A stretch of 64,000 nt of DNA from contig NZ_WBPF01000005.1 in NCBI RefSeq assembly GCF_008923725.1, forward strand, positions 446,891 to 510,890, read 5' to 3'. Source of the DNA: Bacillus sp. CH140a_4T. GTDB taxonomy: Bacteria; Bacillota; Bacilli; Bacillales; Bacillaceae_G. Shown here in pieces: positions 54,292 through 64,000 of this stretch. The translations under genes were made by a program, and so were the position numbers. The stretch's first letter is position 1. The number at the start of each line of letters is the position of its first letter. The notes beneath the pieces are model-generated. The model was not told the DNA's origin and ran no database searches. It saw only the letters and a list, made by a program, of their open reading frames with translations.

Positions 54292-54508
54292 ATAATCCAC
54301 CTCCATATATGGTAACTTCCTTAACCTTAACACATATGTTATTTTTTATCAAATATTTTATAATATCATAAAATTATTTTTATCGTCAATAACTTTTTAA
54401 CAAAAAATTAAATTAAGTAAAAAACATCCCAAAAACAATAGGGAGTGTGTCAGATTCCCCATAAAGGGAAGGGGAATTCCCCCGCTTATATTCTAAAATC
54501 TCTACTCA

Positions 54509-55035
54509 TTAACGTAGATCAGTTTTTCCTTGAAAACGACCAAATCGATCACGTATTTTTTTCAATCTTATGTGGTATTCCAAAATCTCAATTTTTGCTT
54601 TTTCAGCTAAAGGTGCAATTGGTCGTAAGTCTTTTAACCCCCAATAATCAACCACTACATCAAGTACTTGATGTAGTGGTCCATAATTCGCTTCTTTTGC
54701 AATTACAGCCATTCTATTTTCAAAATTAGGCATGACAGCACCTCGCATTTTAAAATTCCTAATCACATTGGCAATATAATAGCAATAATTAGATTCCAAT
54801 TCTAAATGTGTTCGAATGACGTCTCGATAAAACGCATATTGAAGAGTTTCCTCTTTTGCAAGACGGCTTAATAATGTAGCAAGATCTGGATCATGCTTAC
54901 TTGCAATCTTAGCAACATTATTGTAAAACACCACCGTTGCAAGTTCTTGTAGCGTCGTTATACGTCATCGCTTCGATTGGTGTATGAAAATCAGGCTAAA
55001 ATCCACCCTCAACGACTGACTTTCTTATAATTCAT
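54509..55035 (-). pseudogene. Acyl-ACP desaturase, truncated and frameshifted
   Basis: The last ~145 codons (VVFYNNVAKIASKHDPDLAT, SRLAKEETLQYAFYRDVIRT) match the C-terminal half of fatty-acid desaturase type 2, including the EETLQYAFYR metal-ligand helix. Upstream, EGGF*PDFHTPIEAMTY and TTLQELAT are in a shifted frame with an internal TAG, and the N-terminal third is missing. Not functional. Confidence 0.8.
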
Positions 55036-55359
55036 GTGATCGTTTAGAGTTCACACTTCGAGTGAGTAGTAAATATATCATAAATTCGAATGTTAATCCT
55101 CTTCTGAAGTCTAAGTATGTATAAAATCTGTAATAACAGAAAGAGACCCTTTAAAAGTCTCAGATAGTTAGAGAAAAAAGAGTATAGATATCTACACTCT
55201 TTTTTTATTTACATTCCTATATAGAGTATCAAGACAAGTTGTCTTAATGCTCTATATCAAGGGTGTTGCCAAGCCAAACAGACCAAAAACGAGGATTTTG
55301 GGAAGAGTTCCCCAGTGGTTGTATATACAGTTTAAAAGTAATTAAAAACAGAAGGATGA
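55036..55359. other. Intergenic region with terminator and long inverted repeat
   Basis: A terminator (AAAAAAGAGT...ACTCTTTTTT, 55,173-55,207) is followed by an inverted repeat, ATATAGAG...AAGACA / TGTCTT...CTCTATAT (55,219-55,257), of unknown origin. No gene seen. Confidence 0.5.
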
Positions 55360-55581
55360 TTAATAAAGTGGAATTGTTGTAAAAATGGTAGGATATATAC
55401 TTTGAGGTGTATATTCTATAGAGGGATGATATTGTATGGTTTCATAATAAGGTATAGCGGGATGTTGATAATATGGCATATGCTGCATTGCATGATATAC
55501 TGCATGCATTGTTGATTGAGCTCCATGGGTTGTATAGACTGAGCCTATTGCCCTGTTTTTAATACAGTAAGGATTTATCAT
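55360..55581 (-). CDS. Tyr/His-rich small protein, possibly spore coat
   Basis: A 73-residue protein rich in Tyr, His, Pro and Ile (MPYYQHPAIPYYETIQYHPS). Such composition is typical of spore coat or exosporium proteins. ATG follows GAGGTGA. No defined family. Confidence 0.55.
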   Translation of the reverse strand: MINPYCIKNRAIGSVYTTHGAQSTMHAVYHAMQHMPYYQHPAIPYYETIQYHPSIEYTPQSIYPTIFTTIPLY

Positions 55582-55952
55582 AATAATTCACCTCAGTTAA
55601 TAATTAAATAAACATTTATATAATATGTCTAAAAACTAAACCGTGTCACATCAGGATTATGCAGATTTATAACGATAATGAGATAAACCTATTCATACCA
55701 AGCATTATGAATAGGATATACGCTATTAATAATATAGCAAGTTGTTTATTTTAAATGCTTTAGAAGCTCTCAAATTGACTTATCAAAATTAAAATATAGG
55801 ATTTAATTCCAGATTCCCCCCTGAAATCCATAATTGTTTCCGTACCCCTTTTATGCTAAAAAGCCTTCTTTACAAAAGTTACCTTTAGTCTAAGTACATT
55901 AACTTAACCAGTGCATAGGATAATTTTATAAAATCGTGAAGGGTTGATAAAA
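55582..55952. other. Intergenic, divergent promoters expected
   Basis: About 370 AT-rich bases between two putative spore-type genes. No box, RNA or repeat was identified with confidence. Confidence 0.35.
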
Positions 55953-56549
55953 ATGTACTATATTCCTTTTATGTATCCATGTCCTTATTATGTTAATGTA
56001 CCGTATAACTATGGAAGACCGCCTGTTTACTGGACTTTCCCCAATGAGATAGAGTATGCAAACAGATTTGATTCTTTTAGTTTTTCCGACGGTGTTGGAA
56101 GTATTTCGTTAACAGATTATGGATCAGAACCATTTGTTGTTAATATAAATGAAGCAACAAAACAAAACAATAAGTATCGTACTGCTTTATGGACAGGTAA
56201 ACATTTACAAGTTACCTTAATGAGCATCAATATTGGCGAAGATATTGGCTTGGAAATACATCCTAATGTCGATCAATTTTTACGTATTGAACAAGGTCAG
56301 GGGATTGTTCAAATGGGCAAGAGTAAAGATAATTTAAACTTTAAAAGAAATGTCTATGATGATTTTGCAATAATGATACCTGCGGGAACATGGCATAATG
56401 TAACTAATACAGGTAATATTCCGTTAAAACTTTACTCGATATACGCTCCTCCAAATCATCCATTTGGTACCGTTCATGTTACTAAAGCAGATGCATTGGC
56501 TATGGAAGAAAGTTATAGTCATAGCAATAAGAATACAGTTAGTTATTAA
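55953..56549 (+). CDS. Cupin-domain protein with Tyr/Pro-rich leader
   Basis: A 198-residue protein. After a Tyr/Pro-rich leader (YYIPFMYPCPYYVNVPYNYG) comes a single cupin: motif 1 is GLEIHPNVDQFLRIEQGQG and motif 2 IPAGTWHNVTNTGNIPLKLY. Glu and two His metal ligands are present. The leader suggests a spore surface location; the substrate is unknown. ATG lies 9 bases after AAGGG. Confidence 0.8.
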   Translation: MYYIPFMYPCPYYVNVPYNYGRPPVYWTFPNEIEYANRFDSFSFSDGVGSISLTDYGSEPFVVNINEATKQNNKYRTALWTGKHLQVTLMSINIGEDIGLEIHPNVDQFLRIEQGQGIVQMGKSKDNLNFKRNVYDDFAIMIPAGTWHNVTNTGNIPLKLYSIYAPPNHPFGTVHVTKADALAMEESYSHSNKNTVSY

Positions 56550-56564
56550 TCAAGCTTTATTAAT

Positions 56565-56604
56565 AAAAAAGAATGCACATTTTAATCTGTGTGCATTCTT
56601 TTTT
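56565..56604. terminator. Strong terminator after cupin gene
   Basis: AAAAAAGAATGCACA pairs with TGTGCATTCTTTTTT. Confidence 0.85.
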
Positions 56605-56639
56605 ATTAATCTATACATAAAGACTTTGCAAGAAACTCT

Positions 56640-56898
56640 AATAAAGTTGTGTTCCCAAAAGTAATGATCTTATTTTTTCGAAATTACATCGATATTCAAT
56701 CTCTACTTTTTCTGACGGTTTCTTATACTTCATAAAAACCAAAACATGTCACCTACTTCTGCAAGGATATAGCTGTGTGAAAAAACTTGACTCTTAATAT
56801 AGAATGTACACGTTTCTTAATAAAGTGATGCTCTTGTTCTACAATGTTATTCAAATATTTTGGTGGTCTTGTTTGGGGGTCATAGTAACATATTAAAC
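56640..56898 (-). pseudogene. IS6-family transposase remnant
   Basis: DPQTRPPKYLNNIVEQEHHF, then IKKRVHSILRVKFFHTAIS is the conserved C-terminal region of IS6/IS240 transposases; beyond it the frame is broken by stops. An IS6-like end (GGTCCTGTTGCGAAG) is at 58,469, beyond the collagen-like gene. Confidence 0.72.
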
Positions 56899-56921
56899 TT
56901 CTAAATTACATCTATACAGTA

Positions 56922-58813
<1,892 letters not shown>

Positions 58814-59083
58814 ATGAAAAAACAGTATGATGAAATGTTTAAAAAACAATGTATTGAATTGGTGGTTAAAGAAGGGGGTACAATTTCCAGTATTCAAAGA
58901 GAATTTGACCTGGGGAACGGGACACTAAATGCATGGATAAAAAAATATTCTTCCCCATTTTTTGATGATGAGGTATCTGATATGAAAGAACTGCGTTCTT
59001 TACGAAGTGAAATCCTGTCATTAAAAAAGGAAAATGAATTTTCAAAAAAGGAAGCAACCTTCTTTGCTAGCAACCAAAACTAA
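58814..59083 (+). CDS. IS3-family transposase OrfA
   Basis: An 89-residue HTH protein: KKQYDEMFKKQCIELVVKEG, GTISSIQREFDLGNGTLNAW and a leucine-zipper-like LRSLRSEILSLKKENEF. It ends where OrfA proteins normally end. The companion OrfB survives only as fragments (FARRYNQIFGVRWITLYN, 59,093), so the IS is inactive. Confidence 0.8.
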   Translation: MKKQYDEMFKKQCIELVVKEGGTISSIQREFDLGNGTLNAWIKKYSSPFFDDEVSDMKELRSLRSEILSLKKENEFSKKEATFFASNQN

Positions 59084-59320
59084 CACGTTTTCAGTTTGCA
59101 AGACGATATAATCAAATATTTGGAGTGCGCTGGATTACACTATATAATTGCTCATGAGACTCACAACATTATTCAACTCTCTGTTTGGTCAAGAGAAATA
59201 GAACTCATCCCCGTACCTACTAACTTTATTGGAAGAAAGTTTAAATCCATTCATTCTTATTAAACTAAATGGTGCGTTAGTGGTATACGGAAAATTCAAT
59301 TAATCAGACTTTTTTATAAA
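59084..59320 (+). pseudogene. Degenerate IS3 OrfB fragments
   Basis: After OrfA, short stretches in shifting frames (QFARRYNQIFGVRW) recall IS3 OrfB, but stops and deletions prevent a longer frame. Confidence 0.5.
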
Positions 59321-59667
59321 AAACAGTTCTGAAAAATAATAAAAAGCCAGCGTTTTGTTCAATTACTGTTTAAAACAATGGCTTTTTATATGCATTGAAA
59401 TTCCGTTCATACTATAATTACATCTAGAGACACATCCCTGTTTGGAGCAGTTAGCTTTTGCTAACTGCTCTTTTATTTAGAGTTGATTGTCACTCCTACT
59501 ACAGCATTTTCATATGTTATTGTGTAGCCCCATCTTTTCAGTTGTAAGCTCATTCATTTTATTTCTTAAAAACCTTCATGAAGTATCCTTGCACTACACA
59601 CTCCGAGGAAAAGCGCTGTTCGAAGGCGCTCTTTTTTATCCTAATAATATTCACGATTTTGTACATA

Positions 59668-59997
59668 CTACTCATAAGCTGCTTTCTTAACAGTGTTTGC
59701 AGCCCGGAACCTTTTTTGGGAAAAGGAGCAGTTAGCTTTTGCTAGTTGCTCCTTTTGATTTGCATCCCAACCATGAATACAGTAGTTATATAAACTTCCA
59801 TCAATATGCTCTGTACGTCCGTTGTATGTAACTTTCGTCCCACAAACTTCATTAAATCCTCGGACACTGCTTCTTGCTGTAAAAATATCATCTGAGTTTG
59901 CCAGGTAAATATAGAAGTGTACTAATCCTGTATTACGGACCATCGCTTTTCCTCTGCAATCTTTCTTCAATTTACTTCTTAATGTGTCAATGTACAT
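59668..59997 (-). CDS. Unknown 109-residue protein
   Basis: MYIDTLRSKLKKDCRGKAMV ... YNYCIHGWDANQKEQLAKAN. ATG follows GGTGAAA. Its C-terminal coding region overlaps one hairpin module of the repeat array (59,725-59,752), which is odd. Family not recognised. Confidence 0.5.
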   Translation of the reverse strand: MYIDTLRSKLKKDCRGKAMVRNTGLVHFYIYLANSDDIFTARSSVRGFNEVCGTKVTYNGRTEHIDGSLYNYCIHGWDANQKEQLAKANCSFSQKRFRAANTVKKAAYE

Positions 59998-60088
59998 CTA
60001 TTTCACCACTTTTCTACAAAATGAAATTTTTATATACATAAATACCTGACTAAATACCTAAAATAATTAAAAGTTTAGGTGGTATTCA

Positions 60089-60184
60089 ATGAAAACAGTA
60101 CTCACAATCCTTAAATATTTATTAATTACACTAGGAATTACTTGCTTAATTATTTTAGGTTACATATGGTATTTTCCACATTAA
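60089..60184 (+). CDS. 31-residue membrane peptide
   Basis: MKTVLTILKYLLITLGITCL then IILGYIWYFPH: one membrane helix. AGGTGG precedes ATG at good spacing. Possibly a small membrane or spore peptide. Confidence 0.5.
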   Translation: MKTVLTILKYLLITLGITCLIILGYIWYFPH

Positions 60185-61309
60185 TTCAAATAGCGTTTTG
60201 TTCAAATTAACGACCATAAAACCGGACATATTTACCAGTATTTTTACCAATAAATTCATGATTACCTTAAATTTTTTTCACCTTTTAATTGGACAGGCAT
60301 ATGATATTTATGGAGGCATCCATTTATATCAATCTACCTTTCTTGTCAAAGGGCATACTTATATGTGTGCTCTTTTTCTTTGTTATGAAGAAACGCTTTG
60401 TTCACATTTCTGATACATTTATGAAACATTATTGAAATAACGATTTTATAATTCATCAACATCTTCATGCTCGCGTAATACATCTGTAAACATTACTGAA
60501 TTTCTTGCTTTTCTCCTTAAAAACGTTATATACTACATTCGAAATAAGTGAATTTGCTTATTATCTTTTCTCATTTCCCATGTGACACAACCTTTTATTG
60601 AGCGCTAGGATCAATCCTAGCCTTTTTTACGCAAGATAAAGATTTTATTTAAACTCGCACCTACACAAAAAACCTACATACAATATTATGGGTATTCTTT
60701 TTCAATATTAGTTTTGGGCAGAGCGTCTTTCTCTCAAGGCGCTCTTTATTCTTTAATGACAGGCTCCATAACTCCAAGTAAGGCATACAATATAAAAAAT
60801 TCACTCGTAAAAATCTGATTACGATTTTCTGAATTTTTTATATCTCATGAGACATTCACATACCTTACTAAGGGTGCATATAAAAATGCGCTCTTTTTAT
60901 TTGTTGTTAAATCATGATTTAGTTTAAAGGTTGCACATAAACCATACGTACACATACGATATAATTGTAATCACCTTTTTCCAAGATGTATCTTGGCCAT
61001 TGAGCGCCTTAAAAAGCACCTTTTATTTTTAATGTATACTTTTTGAAGCAATACATATATTTTAAATAACCTGTTATGTCTTCAACTAATATTTTAGTTC
61101 CACTCCACTTTTCTTTAGACAATACCCCTCCGGCTATTGTCTTTTTCTATATTCAATAAGAATTTCGTTAATGAATTTATAAGATTATCACCATTAGGCA
61201 AAAGCAACATATATTGTTATGGATTGTTGTTCATAATTTTGGGCGGAGCACCCTGATCAGGTGCTCTTTTTACATACTAATCATTGCGATGGGTAAGACT
61301 TTGAGGTTA

Positions 61310-61375
61310 TCTTCATCTTTCCCCCTACTTAACACTGTACGTGCGACTTTCATCGCATACAGCGTCCCATCTTAT
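61310..61375 (-). pseudogene. Group II intron remnant
   Basis: On the minus strand GCTGTATGCGATGAAAGTCG, then CACGTACAGTG, followed by GGGGG, is very like the conserved segment near the ORF boundary of bacterial group II introns. No reverse transcriptase is left. Confidence 0.45.
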
Positions 61376-61491
61376 TCTTCTATACTAAAGTAACTAAATT
61401 ACAAACTTTACGGAGTCTGTTTATTTTCTTCAATTTTAATTTTACAGAATTTTTATTTGATTGTCCCATATATCAAATTCATAAAATAATA

Positions 61492-61523
61492 AAGTCTCAA
61501 AAACGGTAATGTTTTTGAGACTT
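61492..61523. terminator. Terminator
   Basis: AAGTCTCAAAAAC-GGTAAT-GTTTTTGAGACTT, just after the phosphatase pseudogene. Confidence 0.75.
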
Positions 61524-61530
61524 AGATGAA

Positions 61531-61768
61531 TTATACATATAAACGTTTCAATACTTGTTTCATTTCTGGTTTGATATTAATGCTTGAACGGATTTTTTTT
61601 GCTTTTTGTTCCGCTTCTTCTACGTTAGATGCATGGCCTAATTTTACTAATAATCCAGTTGCAACTGTCCCTGTACGATTTCATCCACCAGAGCAACGGA
61701 AAAATACTTTTCCCTCCTCGCTCTACAGCTTCTTTAACGGCTCCAATTGCATTTTTAACAGACCCCCA
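61531..61768 (-). pseudogene. Protein tyrosine phosphatase, inactivated
   Basis: The signature loop reads RCSGG*NRTGTVATGLLVKL, where * is a TGA at 61,681-61,683 inside the C-x5-R active site. Upstream, AIGAVKEAVERGGK is in another frame because of an extra A. The C-terminus (KPEMKQVLKRLYV) is intact. The N-terminal half is missing. Confidence 0.75.
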
Positions 61769-62763
61769 TTAGCCTAATAATTTCTCCCTGGTAGGCGCAT
61801 CGATGACTGTATGGATTAATGGAAGCCCAACCAACGATATAAGATTACCTGTATTTACAATCATCTCATGGACATCAGTAATTTTTATTTCTTGTTCACC
61901 TTGATGACCTACAATGTCCATTCCATTTTTCGTTCTAACTACGTATTGAATTTTATATAGTGTCATTACCTCACCGCTTCCTTCATCAACCAATTGATGA
62001 ATACGGCTACCCAAGACGCCACACGCTTCCAGAGCATCTTTTCCCTCTCCTCCGTATGCTTCTTCCACACGTTGCTTTCCCATGATCCATATAATCTTAG
62101 TTTCTGGATAGAATTCCTTTAATTTTGCCAACTCTAACAAAGCATTGATTGCAGAATGACCACTTCCCACAACAGCTACATGCTTATTAGCATATCGCTT
62201 TTGTTCATTTCCTAAGATATCTGGAATACCATAAAAAATATGCTCGTTAAAAGATTGTTCTTCTTTCAACCAAATACCATTAGAATTTGACGGATTTGGA
62301 TTTCCCCACGTACCTATGGCATCTAACACCACTCTAGCTTCATAAACTTGCAGTACACCTTCTTTTTTTGTATAAATCATGAATGGAATTTTTTCACGAT
62401 TCGCTGTTTTCATTTTATCTGTGTCTTTCCTACCTATAGATAGTACTTTAGTATTCAAATGAATCGTTTGATTTTGGAAGGGTCTCCAGCGGCTGTAAGG
62501 ATTGTTCTACAATTTCTTTCCCTGTTGGCAATGCTTTTATTTCTGGTGACTCCCAGCCACACTGTTCAAGAAGAGACAAAGCCGCTTTATCAATGTTATA
62601 TTGCTAAGGTGAGGATACCCGCACATGGCCCCATGTCAGAATGTTTAATCCTATCTTGTCTCCACCTTCTAATAAGATGAATGATTCACCTTATTTTGCT
62701 AAATGTGCAGCTGCAGCCCCCTACAGGGCCTCCTCCAATAATGGCTACTGGTAACTTTTTCAT
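61769..62763 (-). pseudogene. FAD/NAD(P)-dependent oxidoreductase, frameshifted
   Basis: The N-terminus MKKLPVAIIGGGPVG is a dinucleotide-binding motif, followed by a frameshift and stops (62,500-62,690). The middle part (AALSLLEQCGWESPEIKALP) and the C-terminal part (GIPDILGNEQKRYANKHVAV, VGSGHSAINALLEL) are in other frames. The second GxGxxA motif is intact. It ends at TAG before the phosphatase remnant. It lies 112 bases from the right island end. Confidence 0.78.
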
Positions 62764-62875
62764 TCTCTGCATATCAAATTTTGCTTCAAAAACTTTTCTT
62801 CTTTTGAGAAAAATTAAGATAACCTTTGATATAGTTATTAATTTTAATTTAACTCTATAAAAAATAGCAATATAA

Positions 62876-62880
62876 AATCT
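62876..62880. other. Right attachment core of the island (attR)
   Basis: AATCT, shared with 9,793-9,797. To its right the polymerase gene resumes (AGCCATTTTC); to its left is island DNA (GCAATATAA). Confidence 0.8.
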
Positions 62881-63081
62881 AGCCATTTTCTTAATTCCTA
62901 ACGCTTTTAATGGCGGTGTTGCCGCTAATACGATTGATCCGCTTCGCTTTACATCTCCTACGACTGCCAATTTTGTATAACGTGGATCGAGTCCTTTTTT
63001 AATACATGAAACACTTGCATAAAAGCTACGAAGATCTACACAAAGAATAATACGATTCGGTAAAAGAGAATAATCATACAA
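62878..63081 (-). pseudogene. Y-family DNA polymerase (UvrX-like), first 68 codons
   Basis: The TTG at 63,081 follows AGGAGTG. The 68 codons (YDYSLLPNRIILCVDLRSFY, ASVSCIKKGLDPRYTKLAVV ... LGIKKMAR) are the N-terminus of a UvrX/UmuC-type polymerase including the catalytic Asp of CVDLRS. At AGA-TT the frame enters island DNA and continues with unrelated residues (FYIAIFYR). The remainder of the gene is at 8,730-9,794. Confidence 0.92.
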
Positions 63082-63102
63082 GGTTATCACTCCTAACAAA
63101 AA

Positions 63103-63137
63103 GAACATTCGTTCTCATTATACACGAACTTATGTTC
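63103..63137. promoter_or_regulatory. Two LexA (SOS) boxes
   Basis: GAACATTCGTTC (63,103-63,114) and CGAACTTATGTTC (63,125-63,137) both fit the Bacillus LexA consensus CGAAC-N4-GTTC or its core. They lie 20-60 bases upstream of the polymerase start, as expected for an SOS-controlled uvrX promoter. Confidence 0.82.
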
Positions 63138-63566
63138 TTTTTGAAGGTATTTTTATGAAAATTTTGGTTAAAATAACCGTTATATCTGTGCGCTATCAAT
63201 TAAGACAGGAAAAACTATGTATACAAAACCGCTAGAATTTCAAGTAACTCATAAGCATAAAACTACCAAAACAAACCAATTAAACCCTTATTACCAAAAC
63301 ATAATTTATATAAATTCCTTTGTTTCTTATATGTGTGAAGATAATAAAATACTATTCCCAAAACAAAAAAAGCAAAGATTTTTAATTTACTTCAGCTTTC
63401 CTCTCTCTAATACATATATTCCTCTAAATTTGATTTTTTCTTGTATATTTTTTCAGCAAAATCTCCTACATAGCGCATGTACCAAGATTCATCCGTATGA
63501 CTAGTTACATTCTCCTTTTTTCTATTGTTAATAGCTTCATAATAAAAGCTATCACACAGCAAAATT
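63138..63566. other. Intergenic region without supported genes
   Basis: A 95-codon + frame at 63,217 is low in complexity, lacks a ribosome site and is not called. No other feature recognised. Confidence 0.4.
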
Positions 63567-63590
63567 GCGAAGTCTTAAATTAGACTTCGC
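63567..63590. terminator. Terminator
   Basis: GCGAAGTCT-TAAATT-AGACTTCGC with a T-rich tail on the minus strand. Confidence 0.65.
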
Positions 63591-63661
63591 ACCTTATACA
63601 AATTTACAATTAGTGATAATACCCATACAAATACAATAGTATATACATAATAATCACTCAT
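63575..63661 (-). CDS. Possible 28-residue membrane peptide
   Basis: MSDYYVYTIVFVWVLSLIVN then LYKVRSLI: a single hydrophobic helix running into the terminator. The ribosome site (AGAGAA) is weak. Confidence 0.3.
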   Translation of the reverse strand: MSDYYVYTIVFVWVLSLIVNLYKVRSLI

Positions 63662-63766
63662 TATATCTGTTCTCTTTTAATCCGCCAATGCATAAACAAA
63701 TCCTTTTACTTAGCTATCTCTCATGATTAGTTTGATTGTTTCTAGATACTTAATCCCCTCTATACT

Positions 63767-63799
63767 AATTTCAATCAGTAATCTATTCCGATTGAAATT
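63767..63799. repeat. Inverted repeat
   Basis: AATTTCAATC...GATTGAAATT around a 13-base loop; it may terminate the serine hydrolase gene, but there is no good T-run. Confidence 0.35.
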
Positions 63800-63834
63800 A
63801 CAAATAACAAAATTTATCCGATTTTCCTTTTTGC

Positions 63835-64000
63835 CTACTTGCTAAATTCAGCAAGTAAAATACTTTTAAAAGGATCAGGATTACTAAGGTTAAAGCTGTT
63901 TAAATTGATGGCCACTGTATGCTTGCCTCCAAGTGTTCCACCAACAAAAGTGGAAAACCCTAGAACGCCACCTCTGTGTCCCCATACCGAGACACAGTTC
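63835..64000 (-). CDS. Serine hydrolase (beta-lactamase family), C-terminus only
   Basis: The 55 visible codons (SVWGHRGGVLGFSTFVGGTL) contain the His-x-Gly-Gly motif (HRGG) that corresponds to the third conserved box of class C beta-lactamase/DD-peptidase-like hydrolases. It ends LLAEFSK at TAG. The rest is outside the window. Confidence 0.7.
   Translation of the reverse strand, partial: NCVSVWGHRGGVLGFSTFVGGTLGGKHTVAINLNSFNLSNPDPFKSILLAEFSK

Larger units (their letters stand above)
59400..61290. repeat. Array of about ten terminator-like hairpin modules
   Basis: Hairpins with T-tails recur every 100-250 bases, most ending in GCTCTTTT or GCGCTCTTTT: 59,445 (GAGCAGTTAGC/GCTAACTGCTC), 59,612, 59,725, 60,350, 60,604 (GCTAGGAT/ATCCTAGC), 60,721, 60,874, 61,002, 61,118 (GACAATA/TATTGTC) and 61,247 (GAGCACC/GGTGCTC). 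The spacers share short motifs with 39-40 kb. Only two small genes lie within. It may be a decayed repeat family or a series of small RNA genes. Confidence 0.55.

Noticed and set aside
60198-60413. 71-codon + strand frame
   Set aside because: Lies entirely in repeat modules and includes a hairpin; no ribosome site.
63217-63504. 95-codon + strand frame
   Set aside because: Low-complexity, no ribosome site, no recognisable domain.

Overview
The window looks like chromosomal DNA of a Bacillus cereus-group bacterium. It is AT-rich, has strong AGGAGG-type ribosome sites and TTG/GTG starts, a collagen-like exosporium protein with the BclA-type leader, GerA/B/C germination genes, spore photoproduct lyase and IS231-type elements.

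Backbone, left (1-9.79 kb): an unknown membrane protein running off the edge, an APH-family kinase, a GNAT acetyltransferase, a DUF2691-like protein, a ferritin-like protein, a YhgE/Pip-type membrane protein with a divergent TetR regulator, a rifampin phosphotransferase, and yolD followed by the C-terminal 354 codons of a UvrX-like Y-family DNA polymerase. Backbone, right (62.88-64 kb): the first 68 codons of the same polymerase with two LexA-type SOS boxes upstream, then the end of a serine hydrolase. The two polymerase pieces join in frame across a shared 5-bp sequence (AATCT on the + strand). The 53 kb between them is therefore an integrated genomic island.

Island, left end (9.8-16.8 kb): a four-gene operon of tyrosine-recombinase-like proteins and a coiled-coil protein, resembling an enlarged Tn554-type tnpABC set. 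It is very likely the integration machinery. Next comes a light/UV section (17.2-30.2 kb): splA-splB, a DUF523-DUF1722 protein, a TIGR01777 oxidoreductase, an AhpD-like protein, TspO, DNA photolyase, a PadR regulator and a DHA2 efflux pump, mixed with gene remnants. From 30,328 to 36,963 lies a Tn3-family transposon with ~50-bp inverted repeats and a TATAA target duplication. It carries a complete gerB-gerA-gerC germinant-receptor operon and a resolvase, but its transposase has been reduced to its two ends. Two IS231-type elements with passenger genes follow: 40,091-42,256 (ArsR regulator plus a saccharopine-dehydrogenase-like protein) and 42,752-45,679 (intact transposase plus a NIF3-family gene, with an 11-bp target duplication).

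The region 45.8-51.1 kb encodes a self-contained glutathione-dependent formaldehyde pathway: gshF (glutathione synthesis), frmA and frmB (formaldehyde to formate), and a divergent HxlR regulator. The rest of the island (51.1-62.8 kb) holds small spore-type proteins, a CarD-like regulator, a broken acyl-ACP desaturase, a cupin, a collagen-like exosporium protein with a predicted beta-helix tail, IS3 and IS6 remnants, a 2-kb stretch of serial terminator-like hairpins, and decayed oxidoreductase and tyrosine-phosphatase genes next to the right junction. The cargo suggests adaptation of spores and cells to light, UV, aldehydes and germination cues, although the insertion destroyed an SOS mutagenesis polymerase.
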